Of a stretch of DNA of 64,000 nucleotides, positions 53,035 to 62,945 are shown one piece after another (position 1 is the stretch's first letter; each line of letters opens with the position of its first letter). The DNA lies in NCBI RefSeq assembly GCF_025583945.1, contig NZ_JAOEGU010000006.1:62001-126000 (forward strand), read 5' to 3'. The DNA is from Methylobacter psychrophilus (GTDB taxonomy: Bacteria > Pseudomonadota > Gammaproteobacteria > Methylococcales > Methylomonadaceae). A model generated the notes under the pieces. The model saw only the letters and a program-made list of their open reading frames with translations, was not told where the DNA came from and did no database searches. The position numbers and the translations under genes were made by a program.

Positions 53035-54485
53035 TAATCTTCCTCCATATTAATAACCCAAGTATCTTTACTGCCACCACCTTGCGAGGAGTTAACTATC
53101 AAAGAACCTTTTTTCAAGGCAACCCGGGTTAATCCGCCGGCTGTTACATAAGTGTTTTCGCCTTGTAAAATAAAGGGACGCAAATCAATATGACGCGGCT
53201 CCAATTTACCTTTGCACAATGTTGGTGCGGTTGAAATGGCTAAAGTGGGCTGTGCAATATAGTTGCGTGGATCTTTTTGGATAATTTCCCGAAAATGTGC
53301 GACTTCTTTTGCTGTGGCATGAGGACCGACCAACATACCATAACCACCCGATTCATTGGCCGGTTTTACTACCAGTTCCGCCAGATGTTCAAGTACATAG
53401 GCAAGATCTTCTTTATTGCTGCACAAATAAGTCGGTACATTCGGGAGGATCGGCTCTTCATTCAAGAAAAAACGTATCATTTCCGGCACATAAGCATAAA
53501 CGACTTTATCATCAGCAACACCCGCACCTGGCGCATTAGCCAGCGCAACATTGCCCGCCTTCCATGCTCGCATCAAACCTCGAACACCCAGTGTTGAATC
53601 TTTACGGAATACTTCAGGATCAAGGAAATCATCATCTATACGGCGGTAAATAACGTCGACTTTTTCCAAACCTTGAATGGTGCGCATGTAGACACAATCA
53701 TCATCATTAACCACCAAGTCGCTACCTTCAACCAGTTTCGCGCCTATTTGCTGCGCTAAATAGGCATGTTCAAAATAGGCTGAATTATATATGCCGGGAG
53801 TCAATACCACACAAGTCACTTGTCCATCTTGGTGCGGGGCAATTGACAATAGCATGTCATGTAAATGGGTGGGGTAATCATCAATGGGCAGGATATCAAT
53901 ATCCTGTAACAGTTCTGGAAACACACGTTTGGTGATAACCCTGTTTTCCATCATGTAGGAGACTCCTGATGGCACCCGTAAATTATCTTCCAAAACATAC
54001 ATGATGCCATCTTTATCACGCACCAAATCAGTGCCACAAATATTGGCCCACACATTATGGCGAGGCTTAATACCAATGCATTCCTTACGAAAATTCTTGG
54101 AGCTATTAATAATTTCACCAGGCATTTTGCCCGCGTTAATGAAGGCTTGCTCGCCATAAACATCACTGATAAAACAGTTTAAGGCCGTTAACCGTTGTTT
54201 TAAGCCTTTTTCTATAATTCGCCATTCTCTACCATCAATAATCCGTGGAATAATGTCGAAAGGCCATGCACGATCTATATTACCTTCATCACTGTAAACT
54301 GTGAAACTGATACCCATTTCCATAATAGCCAATTCGGCAGCAATTTTCCGTTTATCAATATCCTCTTTTTTAAGAGAATTTAAATATTGGCATAATTTAT
54401 GACTCACAGCACGCGATTGAAACTCCGAAAACATAAGTTCATCGTAAGCACTTTCAGTTTTATAATTTTTCCAGATTGATTTCAT
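53034..54485 (-). CDS. circularly permuted ATP-grasp ligase
   Basis: A 483-residue circularly permuted ATP-grasp protein, paralogous to the N-terminal half of the fused protein at 45145: PSGVSYMMENRVITKRVFPELL, NSAYFEHAYLAQQIG, RRIDDDFLDPE, VVKPANESGGYGM and NSSQGGGSKDTWVI are all matched there. It is predicted to form an amide bond using ATP. It is followed directly by its alpha-E partner and runs convergently to the Anbu gene group. Cytosolic. Confidence 0.93.
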   Translation of the reverse strand: MKSIWKNYKTESAYDELMFSEFQSRAVSHKLCQYLNSLKKEDIDKRKIAAELAIMEMGISFTVYSDEGNIDRAWPFDIIPRIIDGREWRIIEKGLKQRLTALNCFISDVYGEQAFINAGKMPGEIINSSKNFRKECIGIKPRHNVWANICGTDLVRDKDGIMYVLEDNLRVPSGVSYMMENRVITKRVFPELLQDIDILPIDDYPTHLHDMLLSIAPHQDGQVTCVVLTPGIYNSAYFEHAYLAQQIGAKLVEGSDLVVNDDDCVYMRTIQGLEKVDVIYRRIDDDFLDPEVFRKDSTLGVRGLMRAWKAGNVALANAPGAGVADDKVVYAYVPEMIRFFLNEEPILPNVPTYLCSNKEDLAYVLEHLAELVVKPANESGGYGMLVGPHATAKEVAHFREIIQKDPRNYIAQPTLAISTAPTLCKGKLEPRHIDLRPFILQGENTYVTAGGLTRVALKKGSLIVNSSQGGGSKDTWVINMEED

Positions 54486-55086
54486 AATGCGTCACTATTA
54501 ATGTTTGGTTTTATAAAAATGAAGCATGAATAATGCCAAATTTTAAATTTACCGGTTATATAATGTTTTTTTGTGTTGCCAATAATAAAATCATATTCTG
54601 CGTCGATAGTAAAAACCAACACAACGTCATTGATAATATTATCAGCGTTCTTCTTTGGCAAGGGAATTGGTGTAAAGAAATTACAGCATCTTTCATTTTT
54701 GCACGAAAGTAGCGAGCAGTTTTGCCCATAAAACGATACCAACCGGAGATTGCAACTCCGACTGAAACAGTTGAAGACTTCAATCGCTTTCAAAGCATAA
54801 GTAAAAGTATTACAAGCCAGTCACAACTGAGTTTTAAACTGTCTTTAACGCTACAAAATGTACTTTAACCATTAACACAAAATTTTTAGATTAACGATAT
54901 TGCTTTTTTCATTAAATTTATATTCTGTAGTTTTTTTAAAAGAATAGACTATTTAATTCACTTTTGCATTTAACACTGAGAATAGGCTTGAACGCCCTAT
55001 GAGCTCAACTGCTATTTTTAGAATGATGACCGCCATACTGTGTTTTGACAATATGACGTCGTGGGGAAGAAGTGACGATAAATTGC
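54486..55086. other. 601-base AT-rich gap, no firm gene
   Basis: The gap between the ATP-grasp gene (its promoter should lie at the left end) and the dodecin gene. A 103-codon open frame on the minus strand (54482-54793) has no ribosome-binding site or coding character and is not called. AT-rich throughout, with no strong repeat seen. Confidence 0.45.
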
Positions 55087-55296
55087 TTATTCGGACAAAG
55101 AAAATCCAACTTTAACGGTAACCTGCCAGTGGGCAATCTTACCATCGGCGATGTGTCCACGGGTTTCGATAACTTCAAACCAGCGCATTTCGTGGATAGT
55201 TTCCGAAGCTTTACTGATAGCGCTTTCAATAGCTTCCTGAATGCCAACAGTCGATGAACCGGTCAGCTCTATTTTTTTATAAACATGGTCAGTCAT
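55087..55296 (-). CDS. dodecin family flavin-binding protein
   Basis: A 69-residue dodecin: [25 protein letters not shown], then the flavin-contacting Trp in [13 protein letters not shown] and the final WQVTVKVGF strand. Dodecins form dodecamers storing FMN or FAD in the cytoplasm. The ORF overlaps the end of murU by eight bases, so it is probably the last gene of the amgK-murU-dodecin transcript. Confidence 0.92.
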   Translation of the reverse strand: MTDHVYKKIELTGSSTVGIQEAIESAISKASETIHEMRWFEVIETRGHIADGKIAHWQVTVKVGFSLSE

Positions 55297-55969
55297 GAAT
55301 TATTCTCGTTGTGTATAAAAGGTTAAGTTCCTGCAAACGTCCGGGTGTACCTATATCCATCCAGAAGCCTGCAAATTTTTGCCCTGAAACCCGTTGATTC
55401 CCTATTGCCTGTCGCAATAAAGGCCCCAGTTTACTACTTCCGGCAGGTATATTACTGAATAATTCAGGACGGTATAATCCAATACCACTAAAAGTTAATT
55501 TTTCCGTGCCGTTATCAATAATTTTACCCGTACTATCTAGATAAAAATCACCTTCCGGATGATGCTCAGGATTATCGACCAGTACTAAATGCGCTAAATC
55601 AACCGCCTGACTTTTAAGTTCGGCAAAAGGAAAGTCGGTAGCAATATCGCCATTGACCACCAAAAAAATATCGTTACCCAATAGAGGCAATGCATTAATA
55701 ATGCCTCCCGCCGTTTCCAGTCCCTGCTCACCTTCCGAAGAGTATTGAATATTGGCACCATAGCGCTGACCGTTACCCAAATAAGCTTCTATTTGTTGGC
55801 CAAGGTGGGCATGATTAATAATCATATCCTTAAAACCTGCCGATACCAGTTGGTTAATGGTATGCTCAATAATGGTTTTTCCGGCCACAGGAAGTAGTGG
55901 TTTGGGAGTGTAATCTGTCAACGGACGCATTCTTTCGCCACGCCCTGCGGCTAAAATCATAACTTTCAT
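55289..55969 (-). CDS. murU: N-acetylmuramate-1-phosphate uridylyltransferase MurU
   Basis: A 226-residue nucleotidyltransferase with the N-terminal motif [27 protein letters not shown] and the active-site strand [13 protein letters not shown]. With AmgK it forms the cell-wall recycling route that converts MurNAc directly to UDP-MurNAc, bypassing de novo synthesis and giving fosfomycin tolerance in Pseudomonas. It overlaps the amgK stop codon. Confidence 0.92.
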   Translation of the reverse strand: MKVMILAAGRGERMRPLTDYTPKPLLPVAGKTIIEHTINQLVSAGFKDMIINHAHLGQQIEAYLGNGQRYGANIQYSSEGEQGLETAGGIINALPLLGNDIFLVVNGDIATDFPFAELKSQAVDLAHLVLVDNPEHHPEGDFYLDSTGKIIDNGTEKLTFSGIGLYRPELFSNIPAGSSKLGPLLRQAIGNQRVSGQKFAGFWMDIGTPGRLQELNLLYTTRIIHD

Positions 55970-57018
55970 TAGCTTGTCACATCCTCATTTTTAACCGCTT
56001 GCTTATCAACTTGCTTTGGAGTCGAAGACAAAACAGTGTAGACAGGTAAAACCTGCTTTTTGAGAAAATCACTAAACTCTGCAAGTTCAGGATAATTTGC
56101 ACAGACAGCCGTCACATAACCCAAAGTACGCGGTATATCGTTAAGATAGCCAGACTTGCCGTCTCTTAAATGCAAGCGGGAAAAAATACCGATAGCTTTG
56201 AGGTGCCGTTGTATCCCCATTAAATCAAACCAACGCTTAAAACAAATCGGCGTACAAGCTATCAGTTTCGCTTGCAGAAGCCTGTCATAGTAATCAGCCA
56301 TCCAAAGTTCAACCTGTTGCTGTGGCCATTCAATATAACAATCCCGCAGCAACGAGACAAGATCATAAGTTATCGGGCCGATAACGGCGTCCTGAAAATC
56401 GATAACCCCAGGAGAATCATCCTCCAAAACCATAAGATTCCGCGAGTGATAATCCCTGTGAACACAAATAACCGGTTGCTCCAGTGCGGAGTTGACCAAA
56501 ATAGTGCGCACGGTTTCCCAAAGTGATTGAGGAATCTCAATATCCAGCCATTCATTTAAAAACCAGTCTTCAAAAATACCCAGTTCCCGTTGCAAAAGTG
56601 GCTCGTTATAGCCCGGTAAATTACACTCTTGAATAATGGTATACGACTGTAGCTTAAACAAGGCATCTAAAGCACTTTGATATAATATAGTCGCATTATC
56701 GGCATTGAGCCGATCTAACAGACACTGCGAGCCAAAATCCTCAAGTAATAAAAACCCGTCACTAAGGTTTTGCTGCAAAATAACAGGAACATTGACATGA
56801 GAACGCGCCAATAACCCGGCAACTCTTATAAAGGGCTCAATATTTTCTTTTTCCGGTGGCGCATCCATAACAATAAATTGCCCCTCGGGTACTTTAATTC
56901 TAAAGTAACGTCGAAAACTGGCATCACTGGAGGCAGGTTCGCAGGAAGTAACCGTCAATAACAGGTCGTTTTCAAGCCAATCGAGCATGGATATTGTTCT
57001 TAAGTCGTCGAGCATCAT
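55969..57018 (-). CDS. amgK: N-acetylmuramate/glucosamine kinase AmgK
   Basis: A 349-residue aminoglycoside-phosphotransferase-fold sugar kinase. Kinase motifs visible are CVHRDYHSRNLMVLED (catalytic loop) and PGVIDFQDAVIGPITYDL (metal-binding Asp). With MurU it recycles MurNAc. It is divergent from lptD across about 100 bases, the arrangement seen in Pseudomonas. Two adjacent ATGs (57018 and 57015) are possible starts. Confidence 0.92.
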   Translation of the reverse strand: MMLDDLRTISMLDWLENDLLLTVTSCEPASSDASFRRYFRIKVPEGQFIVMDAPPEKENIEPFIRVAGLLARSHVNVPVILQQNLSDGFLLLEDFGSQCLLDRLNADNATILYQSALDALFKLQSYTIIQECNLPGYNEPLLQRELGIFEDWFLNEWLDIEIPQSLWETVRTILVNSALEQPVICVHRDYHSRNLMVLEDDSPGVIDFQDAVIGPITYDLVSLLRDCYIEWPQQQVELWMADYYDRLLQAKLIACTPICFKRWFDLMGIQRHLKAIGIFSRLHLRDGKSGYLNDIPRTLGYVTAVCANYPELAEFSDFLKKQVLPVYTVLSSTPKQVDKQAVKNEDVTS

Positions 57019-57124
57019 GATATTTGGGTTAGATTAGTTATAATGCCAAGATAAAGTGCGGTAAAATGCGTACCAGGCATTTTATTCGATTTACGACCCA
57101 TTACGCTACTAACTTATACCACCT

Positions 57125-60043
57125 ATGCTTCGTCGCTTATTTCTGGTTTTTTTACCCTCATTAACAGTATCCACAAGCTATGCGAATGATGCATCGTGGA
57201 ACTGCGAGCAAAATAAAGATAGTAAAGAATGGGTTTGCGTGGGCGATAAAAAACCGCCAGCCAAAACCTATACAATATCACCTCCCGTTAAAGCTGAATC
57301 AGTCAAAGCGGTTCAACCGGCTTTAATTAAACCGGTTGAAAAAACCTATCCGGCTAACGTTCCGCCGCCTAAAGTCAGCGAACCTATCAAGCAAGAAACC
57401 GCCGAACTGATTCAACCGGTTATTCCTAAACCCGCCCAAGTAACTTTACCAATGGCTACCAAACCTGTTGAAAGGATTCAACCGGTCAAACCGGCAGTGG
57501 TTCCGGTTAAACAACCGCTTATAAGTCAAACCGTTAGAAGTACTCAGTCGACACTACCAGTCCCTGAAAAAACTGCCATTGAAAATAGTCAACTTTCCGA
57601 TCGGGAAGTCAGCCATGCAGGGTGGAACTGCGATGCCAGCAAAGGCGATGAAGGCTGGAACTGTCAGTTGACCGGCCCCGACCCTAAAAACAAGACTCAA
57701 CTTGCAAAGGCAGAAGAACCGCTATCTACGCTAAGGCTGCTAAATCCGGCATTTAATTCGGAAAAAGAACAAACCTTTAAAACACTCACCTCACAATTGC
57801 CTTATGATCCTTGGGAAAACTGCAATGCCGAGCGAGGCACAAAACGTGATTTTGTCTCGGAGTCTGATAAAAGAGAAACGTCACCAATGGACGTCGAGTC
57901 GAATTATTCAGAGATTTTCGATAATGAAATCGGCAGTTACTACGGTAATGTAAAAATGACTCGTGCCGATCAACATTCTTCGTCTAATAAAGCTAATTAT
58001 GACAGTGTCTCAAAGGTACTTGATCTACACGGCAATGTCTATTACAGCGAAGATGCTTTGGCATTGCACAGCGAGACAGCCTCGCTCAATCTCGCATCTG
58101 ACCAGGCCAAGCTAAGGAATCTGGAGTTTATTTCTCCGACCACACCACTAAGAGGCACGGCAAGCGCTCTTTATCGGGAAAGCAAAACCTTATCTCAGTA
58201 CAAAGATGTCGCCTATACGAGTTGTCGCCCCGGTAATCAGGACTGGATCATTCATGCTTCTGACTTGAAGATGAATAAAACGACCGGTAAAGGTGTTGCC
58301 AAAAATACCTGGATGGAGTTTAAGGGCACCCCGGTATTTTATTCGCCTTATTTATCCTTTCCTATCGATAACAGAAGGCTTTCCGGCTTTCTTGCACCTT
58401 CCTTTGGAACCACCAAGTACAGTGGCTTTCGTTTGGCGGCACCTTATTATTGGAATATCGCCCCTAATTATGACGCCACCATTACTCCCAGGGAACTGTC
58501 TTCAAGAGGTCCTTTATTGGCAGGTAATTTCCGTTATCTGACCGAGCAATCAAGGGGCAAAGTGGGAATGGAATTTATGCCTAATGATAGCGTTCTTAAT
58601 AAAACGAGATATTCAGGTTCCATTAAAAATACCTCACAAATCTCTAACCATATCAGTTCAAACATGGATGTAAATTATGTTTCTGATCAAACCTATTTCG
58701 CTGAATTGGGTAATGCGCTCAGCTTTTCTAACTTCAATTATCTTAGAAGTACAGCTGATATTAGATATGATCGCCCAGGCGTTAACTTGAGTACCCGGAT
58801 TGAGAATTACCAGTCAATTAATACCACCACACCCAATGCGGCCCTGCCTTATCGAAAACTACCTCAAGTTAACCTTAATCTGGATCATTCTTTCCAGTTT
58901 ATGCCGTTACACACAGCCATGGAAAACGAATATGTGTATTTTCAACAAGCCAGTCTGGTAAATGGTCAGCGCATTAATACCAAGCCCTCGGTCAGTATAC
59001 CCTTGCAAACAGCCAGCTCTTATTTCACTCCCAAACTTTCCTTGCAACACACCCAGTACGCACTGAATAACTTACAACCCGGCATAAGCTCAACTGAATC
59101 TGTTTCCCGAACCTTGCCTATTTTTTCTGCCGATAGCGGCCTAAACTTTGAACGGGGATTTAATATGGCCAACACACCATTTTTACATACCCTGGAACCC
59201 CGGTTATTTTATTTATATGTTCCTTATAGTAATCAGCAAAACATTCCTATATTTGATACTGCGCAGTATGACTTTCAATACAACTCCATGTTCAGAGAAA
59301 ACAGCTTTGCCGGCACCGACCGAATACAGGACGCCAATCAAATAACAACAGCGATAACCTCGCGACTGATTGATGATGAATCCGGCCTGGAAAGACTAAA
59401 GTTAAGTGTCGGCGAGATTTTTTATTTTCGTGACAGAAATGTCACTTTACAGTATGCAAACCAGGCACCTGTAGCAGGTAGTTCAGTGCAAACCAATAGC
59501 GTATCGAATCTGGTGACTGAGTTGAGTAGCGAATTGACACGCACCATATCAGTTACATCCGGGTTGCAATGGAATCCTGTTCTAAATGATATTGAAAGAA
59601 CAAAAGCGGGAATTCATTATAGAAATGAGTCTAATGAGATTTTTAATGTCGGCTATCTTTACAGAAAAAATCCCTTGATACCCGATGGCACCAATGATAT
59701 TACTCAAAGTGATGCGTCATTTCGTTATCCGATTTATGACAACTGGTATGCCATGGGGCGCTTTCAATACTCATTATTGTATAATCAAACTCAGGACGCT
59801 TTTTTGGGCATAGAGAAAGAAAATTGTTGTTGGCGTTTTCGCATCGCTGCACGACATTACATCAACAATATTGCCAACACCAATTTCAATGGTGTCACTA
59901 CCAACCAAAATCTGACCTTGGCAGGTACCGCTCAGAACGGCGTATTTTTTGAAGTGGAACTAAAAGGCTTGTCTGCTATTGGCGATGATATGGATTACTT
60001 CTTGCAACAGGAAATTTATGGTTACCGGAAATCTCAACGATGA
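57125..60043 (+). CDS. lptD: LPS-assembly protein LptD
   Basis: A 972-residue outer-membrane protein that inserts lipopolysaccharide. Signal peptide 1-20. Typical N-terminal WNC segments occur twice (ASWNCEQNKDSKEWVCVG near 24 and AGWNCDASKGDEGWNCQL near 167), separated by a Pro-Val-Lys-rich insert (about 40-155). The OstA domain (residues about 270-400) is followed by the beta-barrel. The C-terminal Cys pair (ENCCWRF) needed for disulfide-guided assembly is present. It overlaps surA by four bases. Confidence 0.95.
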   Translation: MLRRLFLVFLPSLTVSTSYANDASWNCEQNKDSKEWVCVGDKKPPAKTYTISPPVKAESVKAVQPALIKPVEKTYPANVPPPKVSEPIKQETAELIQPVIPKPAQVTLPMATKPVERIQPVKPAVVPVKQPLISQTVRSTQSTLPVPEKTAIENSQLSDREVSHAGWNCDASKGDEGWNCQLTGPDPKNKTQLAKAEEPLSTLRLLNPAFNSEKEQTFKTLTSQLPYDPWENCNAERGTKRDFVSESDKRETSPMDVESNYSEIFDNEIGSYYGNVKMTRADQHSSSNKANYDSVSKVLDLHGNVYYSEDALALHSETASLNLASDQAKLRNLEFISPTTPLRGTASALYRESKTLSQYKDVAYTSCRPGNQDWIIHASDLKMNKTTGKGVAKNTWMEFKGTPVFYSPYLSFPIDNRRLSGFLAPSFGTTKYSGFRLAAPYYWNIAPNYDATITPRELSSRGPLLAGNFRYLTEQSRGKVGMEFMPNDSVLNKTRYSGSIKNTSQISNHISSNMDVNYVSDQTYFAELGNALSFSNFNYLRSTADIRYDRPGVNLSTRIENYQSINTTTPNAALPYRKLPQVNLNLDHSFQFMPLHTAMENEYVYFQQASLVNGQRINTKPSVSIPLQTASSYFTPKLSLQHTQYALNNLQPGISSTESVSRTLPIFSADSGLNFERGFNMANTPFLHTLEPRLFYLYVPYSNQQNIPIFDTAQYDFQYNSMFRENSFAGTDRIQDANQITTAITSRLIDDESGLERLKLSVGEIFYFRDRNVTLQYANQAPVAGSSVQTNSVSNLVTELSSELTRTISVTSGLQWNPVLNDIERTKAGIHYRNESNEIFNVGYLYRKNPLIPDGTNDITQSDASFRYPIYDNWYAMGRFQYSLLYNQTQDAFLGIEKENCCWRFRIAARHYINNIANTNFNGVTTNQNLTLAGTAQNGVFFEVELKGLSAIGDDMDYFLQQEIYGYRKSQR

Positions 60044-61335
60044 TTGATCAGAATACAATGAAAAAAACGATTATTTCTTTACTCACTTGGTGGTTATTAT
60101 TAACTGTTTTTTTAGCGAACGCTGAAGTTCTCGGAAAAATAGTCGCCGTTGTTGAAGATGACGTTATTTTGGAGCAAGAACTCGACAAAGAAATATCGAC
60201 TATCAGACAAAGAATACAAGGCAGTCAGACACAAATGCCACCAGAATCTATTTTACGTAAACAGGTACTGGAAAAAATGATCATTGACAGGCTTCAGAGG
60301 CAACTAGCAGAAAAAGCCGGTATTACCGTTACTGAGGAGATGCTCAACAATTCGGCAGCCGATATTGCCCAGCGCAATAGCATGACGCTCCAGCAATTTA
60401 GAGAAGAACTGGAACATCAAGGCATGACCTATAAAGGCTTTTTGGATAATATGCGCAATGAAATTATTATCAACCAATTACGCAGTAGAGAAATAGGTGG
60501 CCGTATCAAAGTCACTGACAGGGAGGTTGATCACTATATGGAAACTCAAGGAAAAATTGGCGATGAGGCGATTCAGTATCATTTAGGCCATATACTGATT
60601 GCCGTTAAAGAAGCCGCCTCAGCAACGCAGATACAACAAGCCCAAAGTAAAGCGGATGATCTGGTCAGACAACTGCGTGCAGGACAAGATTTCGCACAAA
60701 CTGCCATGAGTGATTCAGAAGATGATAATGCCCTGAAAGGTGGCGATTTGGGTTGGCGTACCCTGAACGATATACCTACCCTTTTTACCGATAAGGTCAG
60801 TAAAATGCGTGCCGGTGAAGTAGCTGATCCTGTTCGCAGCCCTAGCGGTTTTCATATTATTAAAATGCTTGAACTGAAAGGCACAGATAATCATACAATT
60901 ACCAAAACCAAAGTTCGCCATATTTTAATAAAAACCAATGAACTAATTGATGATAATGAAGCTAAAAAGCGCTTGCTGGCTTTAAAATCCCGTATCGCAG
61001 ACGGTGACGATTTTGCATCCCTGGCACGCGCTCATTCAGATGATAAAGGCTCGGCATTAAAGGGTGGCTCACTTGATTCGGTAAGTCCCGGTGATCTGGT
61101 TAAGCCGTTTGAGGAAGCAATGGGGAAACTGGACATCAATCAAATCAGTGAACCTGTCCAAACACAATTTGGCTGGCATTTAATTCAGGTTCTTGACCGG
61201 GAAAACAAAGACGATAGCATTGAGCATAAGAAAAACCTGGTCAGAGACGCTATTCGTAAACGGAAAATCGAAGAAGAAACCGAGCTTTGGATGCGCAGGC
61301 TTAGAGATGAAGCTTATGTGGAAATTGTGCAATAG
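60040..61335 (+). CDS. surA: periplasmic chaperone and prolyl isomerase SurA
   Basis: A 431-residue protein with a signal peptide (SLLTWWLLLTVFLANA), a SurA N-terminal chaperone domain (about 30-170), two parvulin domains (about 180-280 and 290-390; LGHILIAVKE, RHILIKTNEL) and a C-terminal helix. It assists outer-membrane protein folding, LptD being a main client, and the two genes overlap by four bases (ATGA). A second ATG at 60058 would shorten the signal peptide. Confidence 0.96.
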   Translation: MIDQNTMKKTIISLLTWWLLLTVFLANAEVLGKIVAVVEDDVILEQELDKEISTIRQRIQGSQTQMPPESILRKQVLEKMIIDRLQRQLAEKAGITVTEEMLNNSAADIAQRNSMTLQQFREELEHQGMTYKGFLDNMRNEIIINQLRSREIGGRIKVTDREVDHYMETQGKIGDEAIQYHLGHILIAVKEAASATQIQQAQSKADDLVRQLRAGQDFAQTAMSDSEDDNALKGGDLGWRTLNDIPTLFTDKVSKMRAGEVADPVRSPSGFHIIKMLELKGTDNHTITKTKVRHILIKTNELIDDNEAKKRLLALKSRIADGDDFASLARAHSDDKGSALKGGSLDSVSPGDLVKPFEEAMGKLDINQISEPVQTQFGWHLIQVLDRENKDDSIEHKKNLVRDAIRKRKIEEETELWMRRLRDEAYVEIVQ

Positions 61336-61460
61336 ACTTTATATTGAGCAACACTCGCAATTATTGACGGTACTATTAAGGTGATACCCAAGCTCGTCTA
61401 CACCCTATCGAAATAGTTACAAAACGTTGTATTGCTGATGATTAAAATAGTAAACAATTT

Positions 61461-62054
61461 ATGATCGACACCTTAAGCAAAAATGAGTCGCTGAAAAATC
61501 GACTACAACAGATTATTAATAGCCAAAATCTTGACAGCCAGCGTGAATATATCCGTACGCTGGCCGTTGAACTGGAAGTCGATAGCCTAACTTGTGCTGC
61601 CGCACTGGTGCATTTAACACAAGCGATTGAAAATACTTCACCGCAAGCATTACCGGAAGATAAAAAAACCGATCAGCAATTACCTATAATCAATATAGTA
61701 TCGGGCATTAAAATGGTGCGTTATCGACTGGATGTAGGAAGCAAGCACCATATCAGCCTCGAACAACTTAAAAAAGTATTAATTGAAGAATCGGGTGTCG
61801 ACAAAAACAACATCCATAATGTTAATATTCAAAGCCTGTATACACTGCTTGAACTGCCCGACGAAATGCCTCCCGATATATTTCAGCATTTAAAATTAGT
61901 TGAAATCAATCAACATAAACTGGATATAAGGCGTGTAAAAGCACGTAACAATAAAAAACGTGGAAATAATCATATGCGCCGAGGCCGAAAACGTGATGTC
62001 AAAACAGACAATGAACCCTTGGATAAAATCAATAACAACAAGAACGCTGATTAA
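61461..62054 (+). CDS. free-standing DbpA-type RNA-binding domain protein
   Basis: A 197-residue protein. Residues about 70-165 match the RNA-binding domain of DbpA/DeaD helicases (KMVRYRLDVGSKHHISLEQLKKVL, the pattern around IHNVNIQSLYTLLELP and HKLDIRRVKA), but there is no helicase core. The C-terminus is a basic tail (NNKKRGNNHMRRGRKRD) suited to RNA. A N-terminal helical part precedes it. It lies 125 bases after surA and 18 before the retropepsin-like gene. A ribosome or rRNA function is inferred only. Confidence 0.8.
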   Translation: MIDTLSKNESLKNRLQQIINSQNLDSQREYIRTLAVELEVDSLTCAAALVHLTQAIENTSPQALPEDKKTDQQLPIINIVSGIKMVRYRLDVGSKHHISLEQLKKVLIEESGVDKNNIHNVNIQSLYTLLELPDEMPPDIFQHLKLVEINQHKLDIRRVKARNNKKRGNNHMRRGRKRDVKTDNEPLDKINNNKNAD

Positions 62055-62072
62055 TTATTGTAGAAATTTTCT

Positions 62073-62549
62073 ATGACGCATATATCATCACCACTACCAC
62101 TGTTGGGTTGGCGAGAATGGGTACAGTTACCGGAACTTAATATCCCCCATATCAAGGCTAAAATAGATACCGGAGCGAGGTCATCGGCTTTACATGCGTT
62201 TGCTATCGACCCCTATCGAAAAGGTGGACAGCGCTGGGTTATGTTTACCATTCATCCCCAACAAAAAAATGTAGAAGTATCGATTGAATGCCACGCCCTG
62301 ATTAAAGATCGACGTCTGGTGACAGATTCTGGTGGCCACAAACAACGCCGCTATGTCATAGAAACTCCGATAATTCTGGGACAATCAGTGATTACCGCAG
62401 AAATGACGCTGACTAATCGGGACAGTATGCTATTTAGAATGCTGATAGGACGCACGACCATCAATAATCATTTTATTATTGATCCCAATGCCTCTTACTT
62501 GCAGGGAAATCCTGACCATCTCGACAACCTGTCCGAAACGTCCACCTAA
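62073..62549 (+). CDS. RimB-like retropepsin-type protease
   Basis: A 158-residue protein of the Pfam Zn_protease (RimB-like) family, now viewed as a retropepsin-like aspartic protease: the signature IKAKIDTGARSSALHA contains the DTG active site, and MLIGRTTINNHFIIDP is the conserved end. In Pseudomonas RimB is encoded with the glutamate ligase RimK and RimA; no RimK is adjacent here. It is 18 bases after the DbpA-type gene. Confidence 0.87.
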   Translation: MTHISSPLPLLGWREWVQLPELNIPHIKAKIDTGARSSALHAFAIDPYRKGGQRWVMFTIHPQQKNVEVSIECHALIKDRRLVTDSGGHKQRRYVIETPIILGQSVITAEMTLTNRDSMLFRMLIGRTTINNHFIIDPNASYLQGNPDHLDNLSETST

Positions 62550-62618
62550 TTGCTTAACATCAACTTCATTTAAAAACTAACGCCAGGCATTATCCAATAA
62601 TAATAAGAGTAAATTACC

Positions 62619-62945
62619 ATGAATCTTGACAACAAATTTACCGCCCTACAACTTGCCATCATCAATAATGAAGCCGCTCTTTATACCTGCGCTTGCCCTG
62701 TTCATATCAGCTTGCAAATTACCAACTTGCGTAAATTATTCGACTATCAAAAAGCATGTATGGAGTTGCCACCCGAAAACGACATACAAACGCTGGTTCA
62801 TCAACGCATTGCCGACGTCACCAAACAGGCCCATCAACTGATGGAGCAATGCCTGGAGGATATTTTGGATTTGGAAGGCTGGGATAAGAAAAAACTTGAA
62901 ATGCCTGCCGGTATCCGGACACGCATAAAAATTGATGCAACCTGA
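62619..62945 (+). CDS. small helical protein, unknown
   Basis: A 108-residue protein, predicted mostly helical, with two Cys in ALYTCACPVHIS near residue 24 and a helical middle (VHQRIADVTKQAHQLMEQCLEDIL). No signal peptide. It follows the RimB-like gene after 69 bases, in the same direction. No family recognised. Confidence 0.6.
   Translation: MNLDNKFTALQLAIINNEAALYTCACPVHISLQITNLRKLFDYQKACMELPPENDIQTLVHQRIADVTKQAHQLMEQCLEDILDLEGWDKKKLEMPAGIRTRIKIDAT

Noticed and set aside
54482-54793. 103-codon minus-strand frame next to the ATP-grasp gene
   Set aside because: Cys/Phe/Asn-rich composition unlike a real protein, and it overlaps the start of the ATP-grasp gene region; no ribosome-binding site.
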